A stretch of DNA of 64,000 nt from Simiduia litorea (GCF_042853465.1 NZ_AP031497.1:930001-994000), one strand, 5' to 3'. Counted from the first letter of the stretch, positions 8,654 to 17,788 are shown. The notes: generated by a model not told the origin, from the letters alone. A program made the numbers and translations.

Positions 8654-8932
8654 ATGGCTCGCGTGGAAGTGACTCGCCATCTGCACCGTTTCTTTCCCCA
8701 ATTGGAAGATGCTCGGCTGTCCGTACCGGGCGATTCCGTCGCCGAGGTGCTTGCGGCCGTTGAGCGGCAAGTGCCGGGTTTTTGCGACTATGTGTTAGAC
8801 GAGCAGGGGCGCTTGCGCCGGCATGTGAACCTGTGCGTCAACAATACATTGTTAATCGATCGCAACGGCCTGACTGATCGCGTAAGCGAAAGCGATACCG
8901 TGTTTGTGTTTCAAGCCTTAAGCGGCGGGTAA
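8654..8932 (+). CDS. MoaD/ThiS-like ubiquitin-fold protein
   Basis: The protein has 92 residues. It ends in the diglycine ALSGG required for C-terminal adenylation or thiocarboxylation in MoaD, ThiS and related sulfur carriers. The core VEVTRHLHRFFPQ...LSVPGDSVAEVLAAVERQVPGF...VNLCVNN matches the beta-grasp pattern. No E1-like MoeB/ThiF or MoaE gene is nearby, so the activating enzyme must act in trans. Coupling to the propeller gene four bases upstream suggests the propeller is its partner or target (inference). Confidence 0.8.
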   Translation: MARVEVTRHLHRFFPQLEDARLSVPGDSVAEVLAAVERQVPGFCDYVLDEQGRLRRHVNLCVNNTLLIDRNGLTDRVSESDTVFVFQALSGG

Positions 8933-9484
8933 CATTCGATCGATTTTGTACTCTTGAGAGGCAGCTGAAAAATACATCATGTATTGTCGATCTGCGCTGC
9001 AAATTTAACCTTTCCGCGGTAAACGAAATTGTGCGGCATGTCTTCTAGTTGAGGCAGTCAATGTGACAGGCATCACGTTAATATCTGCGATTAACGATCT
9101 GCTAGTGACTTCCTTTATTGGGCTGTCTAGATTCAATAGACGTGCGCGCTTTGCCTCTCTGTAACCTGCTGTTTTAGGCGCGTTCTACCCGGTCATTTTT
9201 TCTGGTACTTTGGTGCCGTTCGGGGTGTTTTTTGGCAATTTTTCATCGACAAATGGTCGAAGCCCTATAGAATCGTCTGATTCAATTTAGACGCGTCTCT
9301 CAGGCGTCCATGTTGCGCACTAGACTAAGGAGCGGTCTTGCCAAACGTCACATTATTACATACCAGCTGTTGGCGCTCTTTAGGCGCTGCGATCTGCTTT
9401 AAGCTTGCCAGATACAAAATTTACGTTAGCCTGAACCTAGCCAAGTTGCTGCGTGCACTGTTGGTAAAACACTAAGGTCGCCTT
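8933..9484. other. Intergenic, no gene seen
   Basis: About 550 bases carry no convincing open frame on either strand and no tRNA-like fold. It must hold the terminator of the propeller/MoaD pair and the promoter of the lipoprotein operon, but I could not single out either with confidence. Confidence 0.4.
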
Positions 9485-9967
9485 GTGAAATCAATTCGAA
9501 ATATCTATCTCATCACGCTAATTGCTTTTTCCTCATTAGCTTGTTCTCAAAGTGGAGCCCCTATGTCTATGTTGGATGCCGGTAAGGCCTATTTCTTTTC
9601 CCCTCTTTCAATGAAAATTTATCGAGATGGCGAGCCCGTGGTTGGCGCCAAGGTCGTTCGACGCTGGGAGCATTCAACCTTAGAGCAGGATGAATCAATC
9701 ACCGATGGCGAAGGTAAGGTTAGCTTTCCAGAAGTTCGTCGGCGCACCGTGGTGCAGGTGTTGCCAGCAGAGTTTGTGGTGGCACAGCAAATCGCTGTTA
9801 TTGTTGATGGGGATGAAATAGAGGTTTGGTCTAATTCGAAACGAGATTCTGCTAAAAATTCGGAGTTGGGCGGCAAGCCACTGAACCTATATTGTGATCT
9901 CAATAACGAAGAGAAATTATACCGAGATTTTGGCTCGGCCTTTTTTACAAAATGTACATGGGAATAG
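9485..9967 (+). CDS. DUF6795-like exported protein, probable lipoprotein
   Basis: The GTG start at 9485 follows AAGG. Residues 1-20 form a signal sequence ending SSLAC, a somewhat degenerate lipobox. The body (FSPLSMKIYRDGEPVVGAKVVRRW, then ITDGEGKVSFPEV) matches the carboxypeptidase-regulatory-like beta sandwich of DUF6795, a family frequently found beside type VI secretion cargo genes. It lies three bases ahead of the lipase gene in one operon. It may be a chaperone, adaptor or periplasmic immunity lipoprotein for the lipase; sequence alone does not decide. Confidence 0.65.
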   Translation: MKSIRNIYLITLIAFSSLACSQSGAPMSMLDAGKAYFFSPLSMKIYRDGEPVVGAKVVRRWEHSTLEQDESITDGEGKVSFPEVRRRTVVQVLPAEFVVAQQIAVIVDGDEIEVWSNSKRDSAKNSELGGKPLNLYCDLNNEEKLYRDFGSAFFTKCTWE

Positions 9968-9970
9968 AAA

Positions 9971-11131
9971 ATGGAAAATCTTGCTCCAGCTTATGCGGCT
10001 AATTTGGCTTCAGATGTTTATGATGTGAAATCCACATTGTTACGTGAGACTTTTAAAAAGATCTATAAAAATGACTTTTTAATGTCAGAAGGTGAATCCC
10101 TAAAGGGGAAAACTGGTGCGTTTCTTTTTTTAAAGAGCGAGCACACCATGGGAGTTGCAGCCTGTGGGATTAATGAATATGAAGGCCACGCTATTGTTGC
10201 CCTTAAAGGTACAGCAAGTGGTTTTGATGCGTTAACTGACCTTAATGCGGGCATTAAACGTTTTGTGACAGGCGGTGAGGTTCATCAAGGTTTTTATTAT
10301 ACCTTTCAATCCTTTCTACCTGATTTAGATAGTTTTATAAAGTCACTACCACCGTCAATTCACACCATTCACTGTGTTGGTCACAGTTTAGGTGGTGCTT
10401 TAGCGACTTTAGTTGCAGATTATTTACGCAAAGTTTCGAGCCGTAGAACCAAGCTCTACACCTTTGGTAGCCCACGGGTTGGTTTGCAGTTTTTTGCCGA
10501 AGGCTCAGCGCGCCGTTTAGGGCGGGACAATATTTTTCGGGTATATCATAAGACTGATCCAGTGCCTATGGTGCCCACTTGGCCGTTCATGCATGTACCC
10601 GACGGTGGCCCTGGCGATATTTTGTTGAACTCTGGTTTAGCGCTTAACCCGGCTGCTTATCACAAGATGGGCAATTACATAAAATCTATTTCAGCGGGTG
10701 AAACTAAAGGTAACTGGGATGCGCTGCGTAGATTGCGTCCAAGGCCAAATCTTACTCGCAGTGTAGAGCAGTGGCTGGAGGCTGATGGCGTTATCAGCCT
10801 CACTTTAAGTACAGCGCAACTCGCTGGCGATGCGGTAATGTGGGTGGTTAAAAAGGTTGCTGAACTGGCCGGTATTTCGCTGGTGATGACCGGTAGTACG
10901 GCCTTTACCATTCTCGATAGATTGGCGATTTTAATGCAGCGCGCCTATGAATTCGGCAAGACCGTTTCTCACTGGGTGATGCGTTTGATTAAACGACTAG
11001 CGCAATTAATTGGCATTGTTATTACTGAAACAACTAACATTACCTTGAACTTAATTCGTACTATTTTTATTCGTATGCACAAAGCGGTATCTGAGTTGGT
11101 GCTGCGTGCTGGGCGTTATAACGAGCAATAA
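9971..11131 (+). CDS. Class 3 lipase, possible type VI phospholipase effector
   Basis: The alpha/beta hydrolase has nucleophile motif GHSLGG (S139), Asp in HKTDPVP (D196) and a probable histidine at AYHKMGNY (H231), in the order and spacing of fungal-type class 3 lipases. There is no signal peptide. Residues 260-386 form a C-terminal extension of long amphipathic or hydrophobic helices that could insert in a target membrane. Its location between a DUF6795-like lipoprotein and a membrane protein resembles type VI lipase-effector modules. No VgrG, PAAR or Hcp gene lies in the window. Confidence 0.75.
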   Translation: MENLAPAYAANLASDVYDVKSTLLRETFKKIYKNDFLMSEGESLKGKTGAFLFLKSEHTMGVAACGINEYEGHAIVALKGTASGFDALTDLNAGIKRFVTGGEVHQGFYYTFQSFLPDLDSFIKSLPPSIHTIHCVGHSLGGALATLVADYLRKVSSRRTKLYTFGSPRVGLQFFAEGSARRLGRDNIFRVYHKTDPVPMVPTWPFMHVPDGGPGDILLNSGLALNPAAYHKMGNYIKSISAGETKGNWDALRRLRPRPNLTRSVEQWLEADGVISLTLSTAQLAGDAVMWVVKKVAELAGISLVMTGSTAFTILDRLAILMQRAYEFGKTVSHWVMRLIKRLAQLIGIVITETTNITLNLIRTIFIRMHKAVSELVLRAGRYNEQ

Positions 11132-11961
11132 TGTCGATCATTTATACTTACCTGTGTGTCGCCGCCGCCATTGTGGCGGCGCTTATAGCTGATTCGCGCG
11201 CCTATAGGCGCGCGTTAGAGGCTGAGCCATCTGTTGTAGGCGACGAGAGCGCTGTAAGTAGCCAGTGTCGCGACGATGACTCAAGTGGCGAACATCTTGA
11301 ACCGCTTGAAGATTTTCAGAAGCTTGATCGACTCGATAATAAAGAGCCGGCAATCGATGCCGTGCTGATGTTATCACCGTTTTTGGTTTTCTTTTATCCG
11401 CAAGCATTTTGGTTGAATTTTTCCGGTTTTATGGCCTTGTGGGCGCTTGGCTGTTGCGCTGTTTATGGCCTTAATCGGTTCGGTTTCCTTGATCACAGCT
11501 TAGAGCTGCAAAAATTAATGGGCCCAGGCATCGCCTTGCTGGTGGGCATTGGTTATTTAATTTTTCTGCACCAAGGGCCGTTGGCGAGTACAGTTGAATC
11601 ATCTGTCACCGAATTGACCACGGCGGATGCACCATTGCTTGAACGTGTGGTTACCCTTTTTCCGGCTTGGTTATGGTGGGCTTACGGTCTGTTTATATCG
11701 GTGAGCGTATTGATGGCCCGACACAAAGACGGCACCATGCTTGCTGCACTCCTGCTGTTATTGGGTTTAGCGATATTGCCTTTTTACACGGGTTACTATT
11801 GGTGGAGTTTAGGTGCTGGTGTCATCGTATTTTTACTCGCACTTAAACCGCTGCTGTACGCCATGGATGAAACCAGTAAAGGCGGTATTGCTTTTGTCTT
11901 AGTCTTTCTGGCGCAAATGATATTCGTGGGTAGTATTGTGGTTTACGCTATCTTTTTCTGA
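11131..11961 (+). CDS. Multi-pass membrane protein, possible partner or immunity protein of the lipase
   Basis: The ATG overlaps the lipase stop by one base (TAATG), so translation is coupled. The 276 residues comprise one N-terminal helix (3-20), a charged linker (25-75), then about seven hydrophobic segments between 78 and 275. I recognise no family. Tight coupling to a putative membrane-attacking lipase suggests immunity or anchoring, but known lipase immunity proteins are mostly periplasmic lipoproteins, so this would be atypical. Confidence 0.65.
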   Translation: MSIIYTYLCVAAAIVAALIADSRAYRRALEAEPSVVGDESAVSSQCRDDDSSGEHLEPLEDFQKLDRLDNKEPAIDAVLMLSPFLVFFYPQAFWLNFSGFMALWALGCCAVYGLNRFGFLDHSLELQKLMGPGIALLVGIGYLIFLHQGPLASTVESSVTELTTADAPLLERVVTLFPAWLWWAYGLFISVSVLMARHKDGTMLAALLLLLGLAILPFYTGYYWWSLGAGVIVFLLALKPLLYAMDETSKGGIAFVLVFLAQMIFVGSIVVYAIFF

Positions 11962-12099
11962 TGATTGATAGCGAGGCTTTTATTAAAGAGCTTGCTGTCT
12001 CGACCAAAGGTACCAGCTAGTGATGAACAGGGCAGTAGGACCTTCATCGCTAGTTGCCGGATTGTCGATTAAGCTGAGTATGATGTCCGCGCAGCACCG

Positions 12100-12918
12100 T
12101 TAAACGCTTGCCAAGATTGCCTCGATAGCTCGAATAAGTTCCTTTATTTTGACTGGGTTGTCGGCGTCGTGTTGTGGCGTGGCAAAGCGCTTTGCATCGT
12201 TGTCGTAATATTTGCCAGAGGCTGTCGCAAAAGATTCATCTAACGCCGCGTCTATTAGAATGTTGGCGCCGATATTAATGTCGTTACCGGCAATGCCAAA
12301 CCCTTCTTTTACCATCTTGCTGGCCAACAGTGAGCCGGGGTTTACCGCAATAATGGCTGGACCCTTTGCGTTGAATTCTGTCGCTAGGTGTTGTGACCAG
12401 AGGGTAATGGCGAGTTTACTTTGCGCATAGGCCTCCATGTCTTCAAGGGGTAATTCACCGTTTAGCGCGCTGATATTGACAGGGGCTTGAGCGGCGGAGG
12501 ATAGATTAATAATGCGTGCTTGTTCGCCTAATAGGGGTAGCAGCCGTCGTGTGAGTTGATAGGGTGCCAGCGTGTTTACCACAAAACGTACATCCAAGCC
12601 GGCGGCCGTGCGCGTATTTGGTGTTTTTAAGACGCCGGCATTATTGATGAGTATATCCAGGTTTTTATATCGAGTGGATATCGCGTCGGCCAGTGAGTTG
12701 ACTTCATTCAGCTCTGACAGGTCGGCAACGAATGTATCCACTTTTGCATTGCGGTGTAGCTGTTTGAGTGATTGTGCAACAGTGTTTAATTTTTCTTGAT
12801 TGCGCCCGTGTAAGAGAACCTCGTGCCCCATAGCGACCAGTTTGTTGGCTGTGGCTAAGCCAATGCCATCGGTGGCCCCTGTAATCAGAATGGTTTTCTG
12901 AGCCGTGTTAGCTTGCAT
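12100..12918 (-). CDS. Short-chain dehydrogenase/reductase
   Basis: The Rossmann enzyme has 272 residues: TGATDGIG at residues 14-21 (NAD(P) phosphate loop), NNAG at about 91-94, a conserved Ser in INLSSAAQ, and the catalytic pair YAQSK. LLHGRNQEKL after strand 2, with an arginine, suggests NADP preference. The substrate is unknown; the architecture resembles retinol-dehydrogenase-like SDRs. It is transcribed leftward, downstream of the MDR gene but separated from it by a strong terminator hairpin, so it probably has its own promoter in 12919-13070. Confidence 0.85.
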   Translation of the reverse strand: MQANTAQKTILITGATDGIGLATANKLVAMGHEVLLHGRNQEKLNTVAQSLKQLHRNAKVDTFVADLSELNEVNSLADAISTRYKNLDILINNAGVLKTPNTRTAAGLDVRFVVNTLAPYQLTRRLLPLLGEQARIINLSSAAQAPVNISALNGELPLEDMEAYAQSKLAITLWSQHLATEFNAKGPAIIAVNPGSLLASKMVKEGFGIAGNDINIGANILIDAALDESFATASGKYYDNDAKRFATPQHDADNPVKIKELIRAIEAILASV

Positions 12919-13075
12919 GATATTAGCTCCGTTGTAAGGTGATATTTAGGCGCCGGGTTTAACTCGCTGCTGGTTAATTCGAGCGCGGAAGTTGAGTCCA
13001 GTATACCTATAGCTTGATAAAACGCTTATGTACGCTAATCAATTGCGCCCTGTTTGTGTTTAACTTAACAACCCC

Positions 13076-13108
13076 AGCATTAAAGCTCCACTGTGGAGCT
13101 TTAATGCT
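13076..13108 (-). terminator. Strong hairpin terminator of the MDR gene
   Basis: A perfect 15-base inverted repeat with a three-base loop (AGCATTAAAGCTCCA-CTG-) lies 20 bases past the stop of the leftward oxidoreductase gene. GGGGTTGTTAAG follows it in that direction. The T tract is weak but the stem is long. Confidence 0.7.
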
Positions 13109-13127
13109 GAAAATATTTTGTTAAGCC

Positions 13128-14114
<987 letters not shown>

Positions 14115-14244
14115 CTGCTTGCTCCTTGGTAAGTTGCATTGGTTAAGCGAATAGTGCATTTGATGTAGCCAGTGTATTTACATGTTTATGTATTGATAAT
14201 AGAGTTTTAGGGCTAATCACTTTATATATTTTGTTGATAATTGG

Positions 14245-15147
14245 ATGAATATTGACCACGTAAGGCTGTTTGTACGCTTGGCTTACACTCAAAACATCAG
14301 TTCGGCAGGGCAGGCCTTGGGGCTTTCGCCGGCGGTCGCCAGCAGTTATGTGGGCAAGTTAGAGCACAGCTTAGGTGTGCGGTTGCTGCACCGAACCACG
14401 CGCAAGGTGTCGCTCACCGAGGAGGGGCTGGCCTTTTTACCGCACGCGGAGGATGTGTTGGCGAGTGTTGAAGCGGCGCGGGCGGCGGTGGGTGCGGGCC
14501 AGTTATCGCCACAGGGAACCTTGCGGGTAGCGGCTCCGGCGTCTTTTGGTCGCATGCATTTGGTGCCGGCGTTGCCGAGCTTTTTAGCCCGTTATCCTGA
14601 TTTGAACGTGGATTTCAAATTATCAGATAGCATCGTCGATTTGGTGGAAGGCGGCTTTGATGTCGCTATTCGCAATGCTGAACTCAGAGATTCCACGCTC
14701 ATCGCTCGCAAAATGGCACCGGACAAACGTATTTTGTGCGCGTCGCCAAGCTACCTTGCGCAACACGGGCAGCCGGTTACACCGGAGGACTTATTGGCGC
14801 ACCAATGCATAAATTTACTTGGCTTAGAAAATTGGCAGTTGTCTACACCTAGAGGCCCTGTGGTGATAAAAACCGGGGGTGCATTTCGCACCGACAACGG
14901 CGAGGCTATGCGGGATGCTTGCATCAGCGGCCTAGGAATTTCCATTAATGCGACTTGGAGCGTCTATCAGCATTTGGCGCGCGGGGAATTAGTGCCGGTG
15001 TTGGAAGATTTTCCTTTGGCAAGGGAGACGGCGATTTGGGCTGTGTACCCCAGTTCGCGTTTACTGGCGCCGAAAGTGCGCGCCTTTATCGATTACTTTG
15101 CTGACTATTTTGGCGACATACCCTATTGGGATTTACCGTCAACTTAG
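14245..15147 (+). CDS. LysR-family transcriptional regulator
   Basis: The protein has 300 residues. The N-terminal winged helix reads MNIDHVRLFVRLAYTQNISSAGQALGLSPA, then LEHSLGVRLLHRTTRKVSLTEEG, the LysR hallmark. Residues 90-295 form the substrate-binding fold (LRVAAPASFGRMHLVPALPS), of the subgroup that often controls adjacent oxidoreductases. It is divergent from the MDR gene, which it most likely regulates. The ligand is unknown. Confidence 0.88.
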   Translation: MNIDHVRLFVRLAYTQNISSAGQALGLSPAVASSYVGKLEHSLGVRLLHRTTRKVSLTEEGLAFLPHAEDVLASVEAARAAVGAGQLSPQGTLRVAAPASFGRMHLVPALPSFLARYPDLNVDFKLSDSIVDLVEGGFDVAIRNAELRDSTLIARKMAPDKRILCASPSYLAQHGQPVTPEDLLAHQCINLLGLENWQLSTPRGPVVIKTGGAFRTDNGEAMRDACISGLGISINATWSVYQHLARGELVPVLEDFPLARETAIWAVYPSSRLLAPKVRAFIDYFADYFGDIPYWDLPST

Positions 15148-15249
15148 CGGTAAAAACATTTTCTGGGATGGTGGTGCGTTGGAAAGTTGCGTCGGTTGTT
15201 AATCACCGGCCCGCTAGCCTTTCAAACAGAATAATAGACACGCTGTTGG

Positions 15250-16416
15250 TTAATCGTTTTTGTCGTTAGTGGTTCGCCAATGTTTACGTAATTTGGCCAT
15301 GAACAGCGACTCGGCAGGCACTTGTATGTCGCGGGCGAGTTGTTGAGTGGCAGCTTCAAAGGCTTGTATAGGTGCATTTTCTCCCGCCAGTGTGCTGCTA
15401 GACACCACCACCTTGTCCTCTTTAAGAAACAGATAGATTCGCGTTTGTAAGGGTTCTCCGGCTTCAGTTTGATGAGCTGCAGACATGTGATAAACATCGA
15501 GCGCTTTACCGTTTACTGGCCAGACTAGGCGCTTAATGTCGCTGAAGCGCAGCTCGACGTTTTGTTGGCGCGCTTCAAGTGACATATCTTTCTGTAGCGA
15601 ATTTGCCTCCTTGTCGAGTGTTGCTTTTACATGTTGCCAGTCTGTGGATTTGATGGGATAGATAGCCAGCGAGAACTGATCGAACTGAAAATCCTTGTCA
15701 ATATATGTGACTAAGGCGCCTTGTAGCGGATGGCGGTGCCAGGCCCGTTGATCAAGTTGATAATTGCCAACTTGGCTTGGCACGATTAAGGCGTTGTCAT
15801 AATCTGATGTACCTATTCTTTGCGCCAGAAATTGTACGCTGAAAGCATCTTTCGCCTCGAGCTGTTCTAGCAGTGCAGCACTGATCGCCTCGGCCATTTG
15901 GCTGTGTGGGTCTGTCGTGTTGTTGACTAGGGTAAGGCTTTGGGTGAATGGTGTCTCAATGGTAATTAGCTCTAAGGGGATACCACGCCAGCGCAGTGTC
16001 GCTTCGGCCTTAAGCACGAAGGCTTGGTGCATGGGAATCAACATCAGAGAGAGGCCAGATACCACCGCGTTACCCAAACCCTCTATGTTTTCTTCGAGGT
16101 ATTGCGCGGTGGCCACATGCAGTGTGTAGTCAGGCGAGTAGCGAGTATCTTGATGCAACTCGAAGCGCTGGCTTTTTTGAAACGCCAGTTGCATGTCTGT
16201 TGCGCCAATACGGTTCGATCGGCAGTGATGCATCAGGGATTCTGTGTCGAATGCCTCGCACGCTTGGTACATGGCCATGCTTGGATGTTCGTTAACCACT
16301 TGCAGCGCCGGGAATTTCGGTTGGCCTAGTTCAGTTTGCGGTGTTACGGGTGTGTATTGGTTTTGTGTGGCGCAACCTACCAGCATCAATAGTAGGGAGA
16401 ATGAAAAACGTCGCAT
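15250..16416 (-). CDS. Lipoprotein of unknown function
   Basis: The start at 16416 gives MRRFSFSLLLMLVGC, a clean signal with lipobox LVGC (Cys 15); the longer frame to 16503 is rejected. The mature part (about 375 residues) begins in a linker and shows no family I know. The segment around MALQ...SPDYTLHVATAQYLEENIEGLGNAV hints at an outer-membrane assembly-type beta domain, but this is weak. It is the last leftward gene before the small-ORF/tRNA-like region and probably monocistronic. Confidence 0.75.
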   Translation of the reverse strand: MRRFSFSLLLMLVGCATQNQYTPVTPQTELGQPKFPALQVVNEHPSMAMYQACEAFDTESLMHHCRSNRIGATDMQLAFQKSQRFELHQDTRYSPDYTLHVATAQYLEENIEGLGNAVVSGLSLMLIPMHQAFVLKAEATLRWRGIPLELITIETPFTQSLTLVNNTTDPHSQMAEAISAALLEQLEAKDAFSVQFLAQRIGTSDYDNALIVPSQVGNYQLDQRAWHRHPLQGALVTYIDKDFQFDQFSLAIYPIKSTDWQHVKATLDKEANSLQKDMSLEARQQNVELRFSDIKRLVWPVNGKALDVYHMSAAHQTEAGEPLQTRIYLFLKEDKVVVSSSTLAGENAPIQAFEAATQQLARDIQVPAESLFMAKLRKHWRTTNDKND

Positions 16417-16641
16417 TGGTTGTTCTCGTCTGTTGCACACTTTTCTTAGTTCTGGTGCAGGTGTTAGGTTCTGGGCCGGTACCATAGCCAACAGGGTTCG
16501 CATTATAACCTGCTGTGCGTAAGCTGTGTGGGGTATGAGGTATTCTCATGGCTTTGCCGTTGATAGATAGTTAGACTTTTAGCGCCGCTGCTTAGCAAAC
16601 GTGGTCGTCAATGGTGAAACAGCCAAAAATCTAATCAAGAC

Positions 16642-16665
16642 TTAGCAAATAGATAGTGCTAAACT
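16642..16665 (+). promoter_or_regulatory. Candidate promoter of short ORF 1
   Basis: TGCTAAACT at 16657-16665 is an extended -10 (TGn-TAAACT). TTAGCA at 16642 is a weak -35 with a 12-base gap, too short, so the extended -10 would carry the activity. Transcription would begin near 16672, leaving about 20 bases of leader before GAGG and the GTG at 16692. Confidence 0.5.
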
Positions 16666-16691
16666 CCGCGCCACTTAAAAGAGGATTAACC

Positions 16692-16781
16692 GTGAATTAC
16701 AGTTTACCCACCATGCTCAGCCAGCCAACCCGCCCGGGATGCGCCTGCTTTGCCTATGGCAAAGAGGTTGTAAACCAGTAA
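16692..16781 (+). CDS. Short ORF 1 (29 codons), leader-peptide candidate
   Basis: GTG start with GAGG seven bases upstream, 29 codons, stop TAA at 16779. The product begins MNYSLPTMLSQPTRPG and continues CACFAYGKEVVNQ, with a CxC near its C-terminus. The codons for TTTGCCTATGGCAAA form a perfect seven-base stem inside the ORF. It is immediately followed by a hairpin and an intrinsic terminator that can exchange pairing, the layout of a transcription attenuator. A free-standing small peptide is the alternative. I find no known leader family match. Confidence 0.5.
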   Translation: MNYSLPTMLSQPTRPGCACFAYGKEVVNQ

Positions 16782-16795
16782 CGCGTTTCTCATTA

Positions 16796-16862
16796 TCGGA
16801 GGGCGCGAGCGCTCCGAATCGAATTCTTTGAATGAACCCGGAGCAAACCTCCGGGTTTTTTT
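16796..16862 (+). terminator. Attenuator-like hairpin pair with terminator
   Basis: Hairpin one pairs TCGGAG (16796-16801) with CTCCGA (16812-16817). The terminator pairs AACCCGGAG (16835-16843) with CTCCGGGTT (16849-16857), followed by seven T. GCTCCG of the first can instead pair with CGGAGC of the second, giving a competing antiterminator. The terminator call itself is secure; the switching is inferred. Confidence 0.75.
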
Positions 16863-17096
16863 ATGGGAAAAATAGGTGTATTTGTTTAAACGTGGATGTA
16901 GAGACTGATTTTATGAAGATGAATTTGGAATAAGAAACTTGAAAATCTATAACCGGACTTAGCAGTGAGGAATGTGCCTCGCAGCTTGATAGCCTCCCTT
17001 TGTATGTATTTTGCGTATTATTAGCGAAAGGATTTTTTACGCCTATTGTTACTGTATTGATAAAAAAATCCGATTTCTTTTGTCTAAAAAATAGTG

Positions 17097-17131
17097 TTGA
17101 CATAGATTTTTTATTTTGGCTATTCTATAAA
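17097..17131 (+). promoter_or_regulatory. Promoter of short ORF 2
   Basis: A perfect -35 TTGACA at 17097-17102 is followed after 18 bases by TATTCT (17121) and an overlapping TATAAA (17126). The start would be near 17135, about 75 bases before the ATG at 17211. It is one of the best sigma-70 promoters in the window. Confidence 0.7.
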
Positions 17132-17210
17132 ACGTTCACGCAGTACAGGTCAGTGCCTGCTGCGCAGAACTCTCCCGAATGTGCAGCAATAAATATTAAG
17201 GTTTACTGAC

Positions 17211-17369
17211 ATGAGTATGAATTTAACAGCGCAAGGGCAAGCGAGAGGTGTGCAGGAAAACGCACCTGCTTCGTTGCTGCCGGTGTTTGAGCTAGAACTC
17301 GGTTCGAAGGCATGTCAGTTGTATTGTAATGACCATGTGTTGAGTAAGCGTTTCGTTTTTTCGTTTTAG
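17211..17369 (+). CDS. Short ORF 2 (52 codons), leader-peptide candidate
   Basis: ATG preceded by AAGG ten bases upstream; 52 residues starting MSMNLTAQGQARGVQ. The C-terminus reads ACQLYC...KRFVFSF, with two cysteines and three phenylalanine codons in the last five positions. The stop lies 11 bases before a three-part attenuator, so a ribosome paused on the last codons would cover the first hairpin arm and favour the antiterminator. No homologous leader is known to me. A standalone small protein is possible. Confidence 0.5.
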   Translation: MSMNLTAQGQARGVQENAPASLLPVFELELGSKACQLYCNDHVLSKRFVFSF

Positions 17370-17379
17370 TCATCCTTTA

Positions 17380-17454
17380 CCGGTTGGCTAATCGCCAACT
17401 GGATTTAGGTTTTCCTGAAATCCCCAGTTGGTTAGCCAGCTGGGGATTTTTTTT
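17380..17454 (+). terminator. Three-hairpin attenuator ending in an intrinsic terminator
   Basis: Arm 1:2 is a nine-base stem (17380-17388 with 17394-17402). The terminator is a twelve-base stem 17420-17431/17436-17447 followed by eight T. Arm 2 (CCAACTGG, 17395-17402) is perfectly complementary to arm 3 (CCAGTTGG, 17424-17431). The flanking GGCTAA (17386-17391) and TTAGCC (17432-17437) extend the alternative helix to 14 pairs. The 1:2, 2:3 and 3:4 structures are mutually exclusive, as in amino-acid operon attenuators. Confidence 0.8.
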
Positions 17455-17550
17455 GCTGATTTTTTAGGCGTGCTGGTGAGGTGCCCACCTAAACGGTACC
17501 CGTTCTTTATTTTTAACGGTAATAGAAAGCTGTTATTGATGGAGACAATA

Positions 17551-17595
17551 ATGGTTTATATGAATATTTACATGAACATGGATAGAGGAATTTAA
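17551..17595 (+). CDS. 14-codon upstream ORF coupled to short ORF 3
   Basis: ATG after GGAG with six-base spacing; it encodes MVYMNIYMNMDRGI, rich in Met, Asn and Tyr. Its stop lies two bases before the ATG of the 52-codon ORF at 17598, so translation of that ORF is probably coupled to it. It could be a regulatory uORF or chance. Confidence 0.35.
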   Translation: MVYMNIYMNMDRGI

Positions 17596-17597
17596 CG

Positions 17598-17756
17598 ATG
17601 AAACAGAAGCGTCATCGCTATCGCAACCGAATGTTGGCGATAAAGGGCCGTCCGCCGTTTCGATTGCAAGAACAGTGGCCGGAAAAAGGTAAGGGCAGCT
17701 ATATGCGATCTGATTGCAACTTGCAGGTGAATTGCGTCGAGCCAGGCAGTCTGTAG
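17598..17756 (+). CDS. Short ORF 3, 52-residue basic peptide
   Basis: ATG with AGAGGAA upstream (spacing 8). It encodes a strongly basic N-terminal half (MKQKRHRYRNRMLAIKGR) and a C-terminal part with two cysteines (DCNLQVNC). It has the same length as short ORF 2, though no clear alignment. It lies 33 bases ahead of the first tRNA-like gene, probably on the same transcript. A basic peptide next to RNA genes suggests RNA binding, which is speculation. Family unknown. Confidence 0.45.
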   Translation: MKQKRHRYRNRMLAIKGRPPFRLQEQWPEKGKGSYMRSDCNLQVNCVEPGSL

Positions 17757-17788
17757 TGCTCGAAAAGCTAGGTTGAAAAGGTGAATTT

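Noticed and set aside
16861..17209. Open frames on both strands between the two short-ORF modules (80 and 69 codons)
   Set aside because: They overlap the TTGACA promoter and each other, are rich in Phe/Lys/Asn from AT-rich DNA, and lack ribosome binding sites.
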